Source: Streptomyces mobaraensis (lineage in GTDB: Bacteria > Actinomycetota > Actinomycetes > Streptomycetales > Streptomycetaceae). Taken from it: 64,000 nt of DNA. The notes under the pieces are model-generated. The model searched no databases and was not told the origin of the DNA. It saw only the letters and a program-made list of their open reading frames with translations. The translations under genes and the position numbers were made by a program. The stretch spans positions 3,782,001 through 3,846,000 of the forward strand of contig NZ_CP083590.1 in assembly GCF_020099395.1 (NCBI RefSeq), in the 5' to 3' direction. How positions within the stretch are numbered: the stretch's first letter is position 1; each line of letters begins with the position of its first letter. Positions 35,635 through 44,221 of the stretch are shown here, one piece after another.

Positions 35635-36615
35635 ATGTATGCGATCACCATTCCCGAGCCCGGCGGACCCGACGCCCTGGTCTGGTCCGAGGTACCCGAC
35701 CCCGTGCCCGGTGACGGGGAGGTGCTGGTCGAGGTCGCCGCGACGGCCGTCAACCGCGCCGACCTGATGCAGCGGCAGGGGTTCTACGACCCGCCGCCCG
35801 GCGCGTCCCCGTACCCCGGCCTGGAGTGCTCCGGCCGGATCGCGGCCCTCGGCCCGGGGGTCAGTGGCTGGGCCGTCGGCGACGAGGTCTGCGCGCTGCT
35901 CGCCGGCGGCGGGTACGCGGAGAAGGTCGCCGTCCCCGTCGGCCAGCTGCTGCCCGTGCCCGACGGCCTGGACGTCGTGACCGCGGCCGCCCTGCCCGAG
36001 GTCACCGCGACCGTCTGGTCGAACGTGTTCATGCTCGCCCACCTGCGGCCCGGCGAGACCCTGCTCGTGCACGGCGGCGGCAGCGGCATCGGCACCATGG
36101 CCGTCCAGCTCGCCAAGGCGGTCGGCGCGCGGGTCGCGGTCACCGCCGGCAGCCGCGAGAAGCTGGAGCGCTGCCGTGAGCTCGGCGCCGACATCCTCGT
36201 CGACTACCGGGAGCAGGACTTCGTCGAGGAGATCCGCAAGGTGACCGGCGGGGCCGGCGCCGACGTCGTCCTCGACATCATGGGCGCCAAGTACCTGGAC
36301 CGGAACGTGGACGTCCTGGCCGTCAACGGCCGCCTCGCCATCATCGGCCTGCAGGGCGGCCGGAAGGCCGAACTCGACCTCGGCAAGCTGCTGACGAAGC
36401 GGGCCGCCGTCATGGCGACCGCCCTCCGCTCCCGGCCGCTCGCCGAGAAGGCGGCCATCATGGCGGCCGTCCGCGAACACGTCTGGCCCCTCGTCTCCGG
36501 CGGCCGGGTCCGTCCCGTCGTCGACCGGACGATGCCGCTGCGGGACGCGACCGCGGCACACCGGATCGTCGAGGACAGCTCCCACGTGGGGAAGGTGCTG
36601 CTCACCACGGACTGA
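35635..36615 (+). CDS. zinc-independent NAD(P)H quinone oxidoreductase (zeta-crystallin type)
   Basis: This 326-residue medium-chain reductase has AVNRADLMQRQGFYDPPPGAS, PGLECSGRIAALGPGV, the nucleotide-binding loop LLVHGGGSGIGTMAVQLAKA and DVVLDIMGAKYLDRN. The Cys and His ligands of zinc alcohol dehydrogenases are missing, as in PIG3/QOR-type enzymes. It would reduce quinones or enones with NADPH. A TAGCCT box 6 bases before the ATG indicates a leaderless message. Confidence 0.92.
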   Translation: MYAITIPEPGGPDALVWSEVPDPVPGDGEVLVEVAATAVNRADLMQRQGFYDPPPGASPYPGLECSGRIAALGPGVSGWAVGDEVCALLAGGGYAEKVAVPVGQLLPVPDGLDVVTAAALPEVTATVWSNVFMLAHLRPGETLLVHGGGSGIGTMAVQLAKAVGARVAVTAGSREKLERCRELGADILVDYREQDFVEEIRKVTGGAGADVVLDIMGAKYLDRNVDVLAVNGRLAIIGLQGGRKAELDLGKLLTKRAAVMATALRSRPLAEKAAIMAAVREHVWPLVSGGRVRPVVDRTMPLRDATAAHRIVEDSSHVGKVLLTTD

Positions 36616-36731
36616 GACGAACGGGACGCGGCGCGACGCGGGTCGGCGCGGGCGCCTCGGCGGGCGGCCGGGCCGTCACCCGTCCGGCCGCCCGGCGTGC
36701 CCGGGCCGGGCGGGCGTGTGACGGTGGACGG

Positions 36732-37538
36732 GTGATCACAGTGATCGCCGGAACGCTTCGGGCCGTGAGGGCCGTGAGGGCCGTGACCGACCGGCCGGGT
36801 CCGTCCCGGGTGCTCCGGACGTGCCCGGCGGCCCCGCCGTCTCAAGCATCCCGGAGGGCCGGGCGCCTGGCCGTCCTGGCCGGCCTGGCGCTGACGGCCG
36901 TCCTCGCCGGGCCGTTCGACGCGGCACGGGCCGACGGCGGCCCGCCGCTGCCGTCCCTGTCCCTGGCGCCTCCCACGCCTCAGGCGCCGCCGGCACCCGT
37001 GGCTCAGCCAGCACCCCTGGCACCCCTGGCTCCGCCGGCACCTTTGGTGCCGCCCGTGCCTCTTGCACCGCTGCCTTCCGTCCCAGCGCTTCAGCCGTCA
37101 GCGCCTCTCCTGCCCCTGACTCCACCCCTGACCCTCGCCTCGCCACCGCCCCTCGCACCACCCGCGCCCGCGCCCCTTGCCGTGCGTCCCTCCACCCCGC
37201 CCGCCACCGACGCGGGGCGCCTCGCGGGAACCGTCGCGGGTCAGGGGCGCCCGCACCCCGGACGCGCCCCTGAGGCCCCCGAGAACCCTTCCGGGCCGGA
37301 GCAGGACCCCTACGGGTCCCCCGCCCCCGACACCGGCGCCGACCCGGAACCCGCCTGGACCCCGGCACAGGTCGTCCCGGAACCCCCGGTACGGCCCGCG
37401 CCCGCCCGCGCCGGCAGCCGGAACGGCGGGGCCGCCCCGGACGAGGAGCCCGTGATGCGGGTCCTGCCCCTGGGGACCGGCATGACCCTCACCGGCCTGG
37501 GCCTGGGGTTCCTCGCCCTGCGCCTGCGGCGGCGCTGA
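36732..37538 (+). CDS. secreted proline-rich protein with C-terminal membrane anchor
   Basis: This 268-residue hypothetical has an N-terminal hydrophobic segment (LAVLAGLALTAVLAGPFDAARA, signal-peptide-like, with an unusually long 45-residue basic lead-in), about 110 residues of Pro/Ala/Leu repeats (PLAPLAPPAPLVPP style), and a C-terminus reading VLPLGTGMTLTGLGLGFLAL followed by RLRRR. This end looks like a sorting signal (LPLGTG, hydrophobic stretch, positive tail). The sortases at the left edge prefer LAXTG, so anchoring by them is only possible. GACGGT 6 bases before the GTG hints at leaderless expression. A 9-base unit, GGCCGTGAG, is repeated three times at 36761-36787. Confidence 0.65.
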   Translation: MITVIAGTLRAVRAVRAVTDRPGPSRVLRTCPAAPPSQASRRAGRLAVLAGLALTAVLAGPFDAARADGGPPLPSLSLAPPTPQAPPAPVAQPAPLAPLAPPAPLVPPVPLAPLPSVPALQPSAPLLPLTPPLTLASPPPLAPPAPAPLAVRPSTPPATDAGRLAGTVAGQGRPHPGRAPEAPENPSGPEQDPYGSPAPDTGADPEPAWTPAQVVPEPPVRPAPARAGSRNGGAAPDEEPVMRVLPLGTGMTLTGLGLGFLALRLRRR

Positions 37539-37652
37539 CCGGCGCGCGCGCCGGTCCGTCCGGATGGGCACAACCGCACCGCGCACCCCGGTGGATCAGA
37601 CGCGTACGGGGGCATCACCAGGGGGAAATCATCTGTGCGAGAGAATGGCGGC

Positions 37653-38216
37653 ATGGATATGCCGAGGAACGAACGGTCGCAGGAGAGCCCGCACATCCTG
37701 GTCGTAGGCCCGGATGGCATGGCTCTCGGCAGCACCAGCCCCGGCGGCGGGGCGGGTGACGACGAGTCGCGCGAGGTCCCCGTGACGGAGCAGGTCGAAC
37801 AGCCCGCGAAGGTCATGCGCATCGGAAGCATGATCAAGCAGCTGCTGGAGGAAGTACGCGCCGCGCCTCTGGACGAGGCGAGCCGGGTCCGGCTCAAGGA
37901 GATCCACCACAGCTCCGTCAAGGAACTGGAAGACGGGCTCGCCCCCGAGCTCGTGGAGGAACTGGAGCGCCTGTCGCTCCCGTTCACCGACGACAACATC
38001 CCCACCGAGGCGGAACTCCGCATCGCCCAGGCCCAGCTCGTCGGCTGGCTCGAAGGGCTTTTCCACGGCATCCAGACGGCGCTGTTCGCCCAGCAGATGG
38101 CGGCCCGCGCCCAGTTGGAGCAGATGCGCCGCGCCCTCCCGGCCGGCATCGGCGACGACGACGGCGAAGGCGGCGGGCGGGGCCAGCAGGGGGCGCGCTC
38201 GGGCCCGTACCTGTAA
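37653..38216 (+). CDS. bpa: bacterial proteasome activator Bpa
   Basis: This 187-residue protein has the conserved DUF2587 core: EQPAKVMRIGSMIKQLLEEV, LDEASRVRLKEIHHSSVKEL, LRIAQAQLVGWLEGLFHGI and QQMAARAQLEQMRRALP. It ends in GPYL, the HbYX-like terminus (GQYL in mycobacteria) that docks into the 20S proteasome and opens its gate without ATP. I chose the ATG at 37653 over a GTG at 37635 because homologues start MxMPRNER. It converges on a kinase gene through a hairpin terminator. Confidence 0.93.
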   Translation: MDMPRNERSQESPHILVVGPDGMALGSTSPGGGAGDDESREVPVTEQVEQPAKVMRIGSMIKQLLEEVRAAPLDEASRVRLKEIHHSSVKELEDGLAPELVEELERLSLPFTDDNIPTEAELRIAQAQLVGWLEGLFHGIQTALFAQQMAARAQLEQMRRALPAGIGDDDGEGGGRGQQGARSGPYL

Positions 38217-38220
38217 CCGC

Positions 38221-38242
38221 CAGGGATCTGTCAGGGATCCGT
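38221..38242 (+). repeat. 11-bp tandem duplication 4 bases after the bpa stop
   Basis: CAGGGATCTGT and CAGGGATCCGT lie back to back just behind the bpa stop codon. Confidence 0.8.
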
Positions 38243-38259
38243 AAGGCCAAGGGGCGTAC

Positions 38260-38303
38260 GCCGGGGGCCGGTTGCCGCCGTACAGCGGTGGCCGGCCCCC
38301 GGC
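38260..38303. terminator. bidirectional hairpin terminator (bpa / kinase)
   Basis: GCCGGGGGCCGG pairs perfectly with CCGGCCCCCGGC, and an inner stem (CCGCC/GGTGG-type) extends it. It lies between the convergent bpa and kinase genes. Confidence 0.8.
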
Positions 38304-38312
38304 TCTTCGCCG

Positions 38313-40052
38313 TCAGGAGGCCGGGTCGCCCGTCGAGACCGTGAGGACGATCGTGGTGGTCTTCGGGTCGAAGGGATCACCCTTCTGGGGGTTCTGCATC
38401 ACGACCGTGCCCTTGCCGAACACGTTCTCGTTCTGCTTGTCCTCGCGGTACTTCCAGCCGGCGGCCTGGAAGCACTGCTTCACCGAGTCGATGTAGACGA
38501 AACTGACGTCCGGCATGCTCGTCTTCGTCTTGTCCAGGAAGCTGGCATGCGCCTGCGTGCACTTCTCGGACTCGATGACCTTGGCCTTGTCGCCCTCGAC
38601 GTGCTTGTTGCCCACGCCGCCGCCCCCGGTGCCGCCGCCCGTCGAGCCGTTGGAGCCGCCGGACGAGCCGCCGGACGAGCCTCCGGAGGAGCCCCCCACC
38701 GGGGCCGGCGCCGCGGACTGGGAGACGCGGACGACCGGCTCGTCCGCCTTGGCCGGGTCGTCGTCCTTGTTGTTCTTGAGGGCGACGACGGTGATCACGG
38801 CGATGACCGCCAGCGCGGCGACGATGGCCGAGCCGATGATGACCGGCTTGTTGCCCCTGCCGCCGCCGGAAGCCGGGGCGGAGGGCGCGGGCATGCCGCC
38901 GGGCGGGGGCGTGTGTGCGCCCTGGTGCGGCGGGGGCGTCTGATACGCCGGGGAAGGGGCGGGGCCCGGGCCCTGAGCCGGGGCCCCGTAGCCCGCCCCG
39001 TACGACCCGTACGGGTTCTGCTGCTGCGGCGCCTGGTACGGCGTCTGGACGGACTGGATGCCCGGGCCGGGCACCGCCTGCTGGTCCACCGGCGGGAAGA
39101 CCGCCGAGGAGACCCCGGCGCCGCTGCCCGGCGCGGGCGCGTCCCCGGAGATCACCGGCGAACCGGCCGTCCGTGCCGTCCCCGCCACGCGCGCGCACTC
39201 GTCCCGCATGGCGGCGGCGCTCGGGAAGCGCTCGTTCGGGTTCTTCTTCAGCGCCCGGGCCACCAGGGCGTCCACCGCCGGCGGGATCGAGCGGTTGATC
39301 GTGGAGGGCGCGACCGGCTCCTCCTGGACGTGCGCATACGCGATGGCCAGCGGCGAGTCCGCGTCGAAGGGCAGCCGGCCGGTCAGCAGCTCGAAGAGCA
39401 TGATGCCGACCGAATACAGGTCGGAGCGGGCGTCCACGCCGCGGCCCAGGGCCTGCTCGGGGGAGAGGTACTGCGGGGTGCCGACGACCATGCCCGTCTG
39501 CGTCATCGAGGTGACCCCCGACTGCATGGCGCGGGCGATGCCGAAGTCCATGACCTTGACCACATCACGCTTGGTCATCATCACGTTGCCGGGCTTGATG
39601 TCCCGGTGGACCAGGCCCATCTCATGGCTGACCTCGAGCGCGGCCAGCACATCGGCCGTGATCTTCAGCGCCTTGGCGGTCGGCATCGCGCCGTACTGCG
39701 CGACGTCCGCGTCGAGGACGGAGCGCAGCGGCTTGCCCTCGATGTACTCCATGACGATGTACGGCATCGTCGTGCCGTCGAGCGCGTCCTCGCCGGTGTC
39801 GAAGACGGAGACGATGTTGGTGTGCGTGAGCTTGGCCACGGCCTGCGCCTCGCGGCGGAACCGCTCGCGGAACGACGACTCCCGGCCGAGTTCCGTGTGG
39901 AGGGTCTTGACGGCGACCTGGCGGTCGAGCACGGAGTCGTACGCGAGGTGCACGGAGGCCATGCCGCCCTCGCCGAGCAGGTCGCGCAGCTGGTAGCGGC
40001 CGCCGCCGACGGCCCGTCCCGCGTAGCGGCCCTGTGCGCCGTCCTGGCTCAT
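38313..40052 (-). CDS. Ser/Thr protein kinase with single PASTA-like C-terminal domain
   Basis: This 579-residue membrane kinase has a kinase domain at about 15-275 (GEGGMASVHLA, VAVKTLHTE, HRDIKPGNVM, DFGIARAMQ), a Pro/Gln/Gly/Tyr-rich linker, a membrane segment (VIIGSAIVAALAVIAVITVVAL) and a Gly/Ser-repeat spacer (GGSSGGSSGG). The last 60 residues resemble one PASTA unit (QCFQAAGWKYRED, GTVVMQNPQKGD). The start at 40052 follows GGGGGAAGC; upstream residues in the open frame are not supported. It is divergent from a second kinase, with a 371-base region between. Confidence 0.93.
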   Translation of the reverse strand: MSQDGAQGRYAGRAVGGGRYQLRDLLGEGGMASVHLAYDSVLDRQVAVKTLHTELGRESSFRERFRREAQAVAKLTHTNIVSVFDTGEDALDGTTMPYIVMEYIEGKPLRSVLDADVAQYGAMPTAKALKITADVLAALEVSHEMGLVHRDIKPGNVMMTKRDVVKVMDFGIARAMQSGVTSMTQTGMVVGTPQYLSPEQALGRGVDARSDLYSVGIMLFELLTGRLPFDADSPLAIAYAHVQEEPVAPSTINRSIPPAVDALVARALKKNPNERFPSAAAMRDECARVAGTARTAGSPVISGDAPAPGSGAGVSSAVFPPVDQQAVPGPGIQSVQTPYQAPQQQNPYGSYGAGYGAPAQGPGPAPSPAYQTPPPHQGAHTPPPGGMPAPSAPASGGGRGNKPVIIGSAIVAALAVIAVITVVALKNNKDDDPAKADEPVVRVSQSAAPAPVGGSSGGSSGGSSGGSNGSTGGGTGGGGVGNKHVEGDKAKVIESEKCTQAHASFLDKTKTSMPDVSFVYIDSVKQCFQAAGWKYREDKQNENVFGKGTVVMQNPQKGDPFDPKTTTIVLTVSTGDPAS

Positions 40053-40423
40053 GGTGTTGCTTCCCCCTCGGCGCCGACCGGCGTCGGGTCGGTGACGCGA
40101 CACCCGGGCCGGGCCCGGCTCATAGGTTGGATCCGGCCGGATCCCATCCGGCCGGACACGTATCCCGGCCAAGTGTGCCGCAGGCCAGGGGCACGTCAAG
40201 CCGCGTGCCCGTTCCGTGACCGGATGCGCGACAAGCCGTCACGGAATTTGCCTTGCCCGGGCCGCTGCGGGTTTGATTGCCCGTCCATCCCCGACCGGCG
40301 CGCGTCGCGGAACCTGTAGCGTGCCTTATCGGAAGACTGCATTGCTCCGCGTACGGCTCAGCAGCGTGAGCACTGCCCCAAGGCTTGGCCCCCGCGAGCG
40401 GCCAGACACGACGGCGAGGACTG
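40053..40423. promoter_or_regulatory. divergent promoter region between two kinases, with a repeated palindrome
   Basis: No gene is seen here. GGATCCGGCCGGATCC at 40129-40144 is a perfect 16-base palindrome, and its core ATCCGGCCGGA is repeated at 40146-40156, a 15-base step. This could be a regulator site for the minus-strand kinase. No strong -10 is obvious. Confidence 0.5.
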
Positions 40424-42106
40424 ATGGCACAGACGCAGAGCGCCCAGGGTCCGTCCGACCCTGACGCCAACGGGGGCGGAATGCCCGATGTGCCGGAAAT
40501 GTGGGGTAACGGCGGCATGGTCGGCGACGGCCGCTACCGCCTCACCCACCGGCTGGGCCGCGGCGGCATGGCCGAGGTCTTCGCCGCCGAGGACGTGCGC
40601 CTCGGCCGCACCGTGGCCGTCAAGCTGCTCCGCGCCGACCTGGCCGAGGACCCGGTCTCCAAGGCCCGCTTCACCCGCGAGGCACAGTCCGTCGCCGGGC
40701 TGAACCACCACGCCGTCGTGGCCGTCTACGACTCCGGCGAGGACATCGTCGGCCGCCAGACCGTGCCGTACATCGTCATGGAACTGGTGGAAGGCCGCAC
40801 CATCCGCGACCTGTTGCTCAACGCGGAGGCGCCGCCGCCCGAGCAGGCGCTCATCATCGTCTCCGGGGTGCTCGACGCGCTGGCCTACAGCCACCAGCAC
40901 GGCATCGTGCACCGCGACATCAAGCCCGCCAACGTCATCATCACCAACAACGGCGCCGTCAAGGTGATGGACTTCGGCATCGCCCGCGCCCTGCACGGCG
41001 CCGCGTCCACCATGACGCAGACCGGCATGGTCATGGGCACCCCGCAGTACCTGTCGCCCGAGCAGGCCCTCGGCAAGACCGTCGACGCCCGCTCCGACCT
41101 CTACGCGACCGGCTGCATGCTGTACGAACTGCTGGCGCTGCGCCCGCCGTTCACCGGCGAGACCCCGCTTTCGGTCGTCTACCAGCACGTCCAGGACAAC
41201 CCGGTCCCGCCGTCCCAGGTGCTGGACTCCGTCCCGCCGGAGCTCGACGGACTCGTCATGCGCTCCCTGGCCAAGGACCCGGACGACCGCTTCCAGAGCG
41301 CCGAGGAGATGCGCTCGCTCGTCCAGTACAGCCTCCAGATGCTGCACGACGCCGGCGGCCACACCGGCGCCTGGGACACCGGCCAGGTGCCCGCCGCCGC
41401 GGCCACCCAGGTCCTGGGCGGCGTCGGCCTGGGCCAGACCACGGCCATGCAGCGCCCGCAGCACGGCGACACCTCGCCGCAGCGGATCCTGCCCCAGGGC
41501 ATGGGCGGCTCCGGCGACGACGATTACGCGCCGGGCGGGCATGGGCGGGGCGGCGGGAGCAGCCGCGGCAAGCTGATCGCGGTCATCGCGCTGGTGGCGG
41601 CGGTGGTGGTCGCCGTGGCCGCGTACGCGGCGACCAGGGGCAACGGCGGCAAGGGCGCGGACACCGAGCCCACCAAGAAGCCGAGCCACTCCTCGTCCTC
41701 CAGCGCCGACCCGTCGAAGTCCGCGACGCCGAAGAAGGACGAGAAGTCGTCCGACCCCAACCCGGGGACCGGCACGACGGGTGAGACCTCGGACGAGAAC
41801 GACAGCTACAGCAGCACCGGTGGGTCGCGGCACAAGTACACGAAGCCGCCCACGCAGGAGCCGTCCAACGATCCGTCGGGCGACCCGACGAACAAGCCGA
41901 CCGACGACCCGAAGCCGGGCACCAATACGGGGGCCAGCTCGGGTAACAGCGGTGGGACCCCCGGGACCAGCTCGGGCAACAACGGCGGGACCCCCGGGAC
42001 CAACGCCGGCCCTGGCGGGAGCAACAACCCCCCAGGGGGCACCAACGTCCCGGGCTCGGCGGGCGACCAGGGGACCAACACGACCGCCGGCAACACGACC
42101 CCCTGA
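40424..42106 (+). CDS. Ser/Thr protein kinase with extracytoplasmic low-complexity domain
   Basis: This 560-residue kinase has the domain at about 35-295 (GRGGMAEVFAAED, VAVKLLRADL, HRDIKPANVIITN, DFGIARALHG). A membrane segment near 385-405 follows (LIAVIALVAAVVVAVAAYA). The outside part is not a PASTA domain but a Lys/Ser/Asp-rich and then Gly/Asn/Thr-rich tail with repeats such as GGTPGTSSGNNGGTPGT. Such a tail may sit in the cell wall. GGCGAGGA precedes the ATG. A hairpin terminator follows. Confidence 0.93.
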   Translation: MAQTQSAQGPSDPDANGGGMPDVPEMWGNGGMVGDGRYRLTHRLGRGGMAEVFAAEDVRLGRTVAVKLLRADLAEDPVSKARFTREAQSVAGLNHHAVVAVYDSGEDIVGRQTVPYIVMELVEGRTIRDLLLNAEAPPPEQALIIVSGVLDALAYSHQHGIVHRDIKPANVIITNNGAVKVMDFGIARALHGAASTMTQTGMVMGTPQYLSPEQALGKTVDARSDLYATGCMLYELLALRPPFTGETPLSVVYQHVQDNPVPPSQVLDSVPPELDGLVMRSLAKDPDDRFQSAEEMRSLVQYSLQMLHDAGGHTGAWDTGQVPAAAATQVLGGVGLGQTTAMQRPQHGDTSPQRILPQGMGGSGDDDYAPGGHGRGGGSSRGKLIAVIALVAAVVVAVAAYAATRGNGGKGADTEPTKKPSHSSSSSADPSKSATPKKDEKSSDPNPGTGTTGETSDENDSYSSTGGSRHKYTKPPTQEPSNDPSGDPTNKPTDDPKPGTNTGASSGNSGGTPGTSSGNNGGTPGTNAGPGGSNNPPGGTNVPGSAGDQGTNTTAGNTTP

Positions 42107-42110
42107 CACC

Positions 42111-42141
42111 ACGAGGCGGGGCCACACGGGCCCCGCCTCGT
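42111..42141 (+). terminator. hairpin terminator (kinase / phosphotransferase)
   Basis: ACGAGGCGGGGCC pairs with GGCCCCGCCTCGT, with a loop of about 5 bases, between the convergent kinase and phosphotransferase genes. Confidence 0.85.
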
Positions 42142-42166
42142 CCCATGTGTCCCGCCGTCCCCCGCC

Positions 42167-43627
42167 TCAGTCCGTGAACGCGTCCCGCACGTCCTCGTAC
42201 GCCCCCGTCCACCACACCGCCAGCGCCGCCGACGCCGGGAAGCCGGGGTCGGCGCGGTGGTCGCCGAGCTGGTAGCGCCAGCGGAGCATCCAGAAGTCGT
42301 TGAGGCGCTCCCACCACACGCGGTGCACGGCCGCCGCGAGCTCCTCCGGGCCGGCGCCGGTGGTGCGGCGGTAGGCGCGGGCGTACGGGCGTATCTTCGC
42401 GAAGTCGAGGGTGCCGTCGGGGCGCAGGAAGAAGATCACGGCGGCGCGGACGGCCTCCTCCGCGCGGGGGCGGACGCCGAGGCGGTCCCAGTCGACGATC
42501 GCGGCGGGTTCGGCGTCCCGGTACAGCAGGTTGAGCGGGTGGAAGTCGCCGTGCACCCAGCCGCGCGCCGGGGTCGCCGCCGGGGGCGGGCGGCGGTGGG
42601 CGTGCCGCTCCAGCAGGGCCCGGCGTTCGAGGAGGCGGTGCTCGGCGAGTTCGTCGAAGGAGTCGCGGGGGCCCCGGCGGACCAGGACCAGCAGCTCCTC
42701 GATCAGCGCGTACGTGTCCTCGGGGTCGGCGGCCACGTCCAGCGTGTCGGGGGTGCCCCGGGGGTCGGGGGCGTGCGCCGTGCCCTTGGGGGCGCCCTGA
42801 GGGCCCTCAGGGGCGCTCTCGGGGGCCAGTCGCACCCCGGCCCCGGGTGGCGCGCCCCTGAGGCCCGCGGGGCGCCTTCCGGGGGCGACGAGGAGCCCGC
42901 TGCCCGCCGGAGCCGCGGCGGGTACCAGCGCCGCCCCCGGCCCGTACGGGACGCCCGCGCCGAGCCGGAGCCCCGGGCCCTCACCGCGTCGTGCGCCGGC
43001 CGCCGCCCGCGCGGCCGTCAGCGTCCCGTTCCGCGCGCCCGCGCCGCCGCCCGCCCGGGCATACGACGTCACACCCGCGCCCGCGCCCGTCAGCGCGCCG
43101 GATCCCGCCGCCCGGCCGCCGCCCCCGGCGCCCGCCGCTCGTCCGCCCGCGCCGGCGGAATCCCACGTACCGGCGTCCCCCGGCCCGGCGACCTCCCGCA
43201 TCACCGTCTCCAGGCTGACGTGGACGGTGCCGAGCAGTGCGCCGAGACCGCGCGACTGGGCGGTGGTGAGCTCGCCGCCGTCCCGGTGCCGCCCCTCGAC
43301 CCAGGGGTGCAGCGCGTAGCAGCGGCCGCCGAGGACCGCGACGGTCGATCCGTCCTCCGCCGCCACCGGCGGGGCGACCGGCAGGCCGAGGGCGCCGAGC
43401 CGCTGCGTCGCCGCGTGCTGCCGGGCGATGGCGGCCCGGTCGCCGTCGAGGTGGTGCTTGAGGAAGAAGTGGCCCCGGCTGGTGGAGAGGCGGTACCCGT
43501 GGTTGAGCAGGCCCTCGGTGAGCGGTTCGCAGGCGAGGGGTTCACCGGCGTGCCGGTAGCGGCGTAGCAGGGTGCGCAGGGTGCCGCCGTCGGGAGGTGC
43601 GACAGGGGGGACAAGTGAGCGCGGCAC
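42167..43627 (-). CDS. aminoglycoside phosphotransferase-fold protein with large low-complexity insertion
   Basis: This 486-residue protein has an N-lobe (LTEGLLNHGYRLSTSRGHFFLKHH, with the ATP-binding Lys) and a C-lobe with the catalytic loop HGDFHPLNLLY and the metal site IVDWDRLGV. Between them, about residues 150-300 are Gly/Ala/Arg/Pro-rich sequence with no family counterpart; without it the protein would be about 330 residues, normal for the family. It probably phosphorylates a small molecule. The GTG at 43627 has TAACAT 7 bases upstream (leaderless). Confidence 0.85.
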   Translation of the reverse strand: MPRSLVPPVAPPDGGTLRTLLRRYRHAGEPLACEPLTEGLLNHGYRLSTSRGHFFLKHHLDGDRAAIARQHAATQRLGALGLPVAPPVAAEDGSTVAVLGGRCYALHPWVEGRHRDGGELTTAQSRGLGALLGTVHVSLETVMREVAGPGDAGTWDSAGAGGRAAGAGGGGRAAGSGALTGAGAGVTSYARAGGGAGARNGTLTAARAAAGARRGEGPGLRLGAGVPYGPGAALVPAAAPAGSGLLVAPGRRPAGLRGAPPGAGVRLAPESAPEGPQGAPKGTAHAPDPRGTPDTLDVAADPEDTYALIEELLVLVRRGPRDSFDELAEHRLLERRALLERHAHRRPPPAATPARGWVHGDFHPLNLLYRDAEPAAIVDWDRLGVRPRAEEAVRAAVIFFLRPDGTLDFAKIRPYARAYRRTTGAGPEELAAAVHRVWWERLNDFWMLRWRYQLGDHRADPGFPASAALAVWWTGAYEDVRDAFTD

Positions 43628-43634
43628 GCCCCAA

Positions 43635-43640
43635 ATGTTA
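43635..43640 (-). promoter_or_regulatory. -10 box of a leaderless promoter
   Basis: On the minus strand TAACAT is followed by 7 bases and the GTG of the phosphotransferase gene; it lies just past the stop of the PPOX gene. Confidence 0.55.
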
Positions 43641-43642
43641 GT

Positions 43643-44098
43643 TCACGGCGAGTGCGCGGCCTGTCGCGCGGGTACGCCTTCGAGGTGGTGCAGGGTGATG
43701 AACTGCGGTTCTATGCACAGGTATTCGGGAAGGAAGGGCGCGTTGTCCGCCGCCCGCGGGGCCGGCCCGAAGCGCAGCAGCTCCGCCGGCCCGGGGGTGA
43801 ACCGCCGTGCGGTGCCGACGAATTGGACGTGCCAGACGTCCTCGTCGCCCTCCTCCCGCCCGCCGAAGTTGTCGGCGTTGTAGGCGATGACGCTGCCGTC
43901 GCAGGCCCGGCTGTAGCCGTAGCCGCCGTGCAGCCGTACCAGCACGCGCCCGTCGGACACGATGTGCCGGGTGGTGATGACGAACGGGAGGGCGCGCAGG
44001 GTCACCGAGAGGTGCCCGTAAGGGGCGCGGCCGAGCAGGTCGAGCGCTCGGTGTTCGTCTGTGGCCGGCGGGGCGGCCGGCGGTACCGGTGCGGGCAT
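43643..44098 (-). CDS. pyridoxamine 5'-phosphate oxidase-fold protein
   Basis: This 151-residue protein is of the PPOX class: LGRAPYGHLSVTLRALPFVITTRHIV, VLVRLHGGYGYSRACDGSVIAYNADNF (N-terminal beta barrel) and WHVQFVGTARRFTPGPAE. It would bind FMN or F420; which one is not clear. It lacks a partner in an obvious operon, and the phosphotransferase gene begins 15 bases beyond its stop. Confidence 0.85.
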   Translation of the reverse strand: MPAPVPPAAPPATDEHRALDLLGRAPYGHLSVTLRALPFVITTRHIVSDGRVLVRLHGGYGYSRACDGSVIAYNADNFGGREEGDEDVWHVQFVGTARRFTPGPAELLRFGPAPRAADNAPFLPEYLCIEPQFITLHHLEGVPARQAAHSP

Positions 44099-44199
44099 GC
44101 GCCTTACTCTGCACCGTCACGTCCGGTACACGTAGAGCCACCCGCCCCGTCGCGGCCGGGACGTTGGTCCCTAAACGGGCACCCCGTACGGGATCCCCC

Positions 44200-44215
44200 G
44201 GGGCTGTAAAGCCCC
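44200..44215 (-). terminator. hairpin terminator of the response regulator gene
   Basis: GGGGCTGTAAAGCCCC is a 6-base perfect stem with a GTAA-type loop, 6 bases beyond the response regulator stop. Confidence 0.6.
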
Positions 44216-44221
44216 CTCCCC

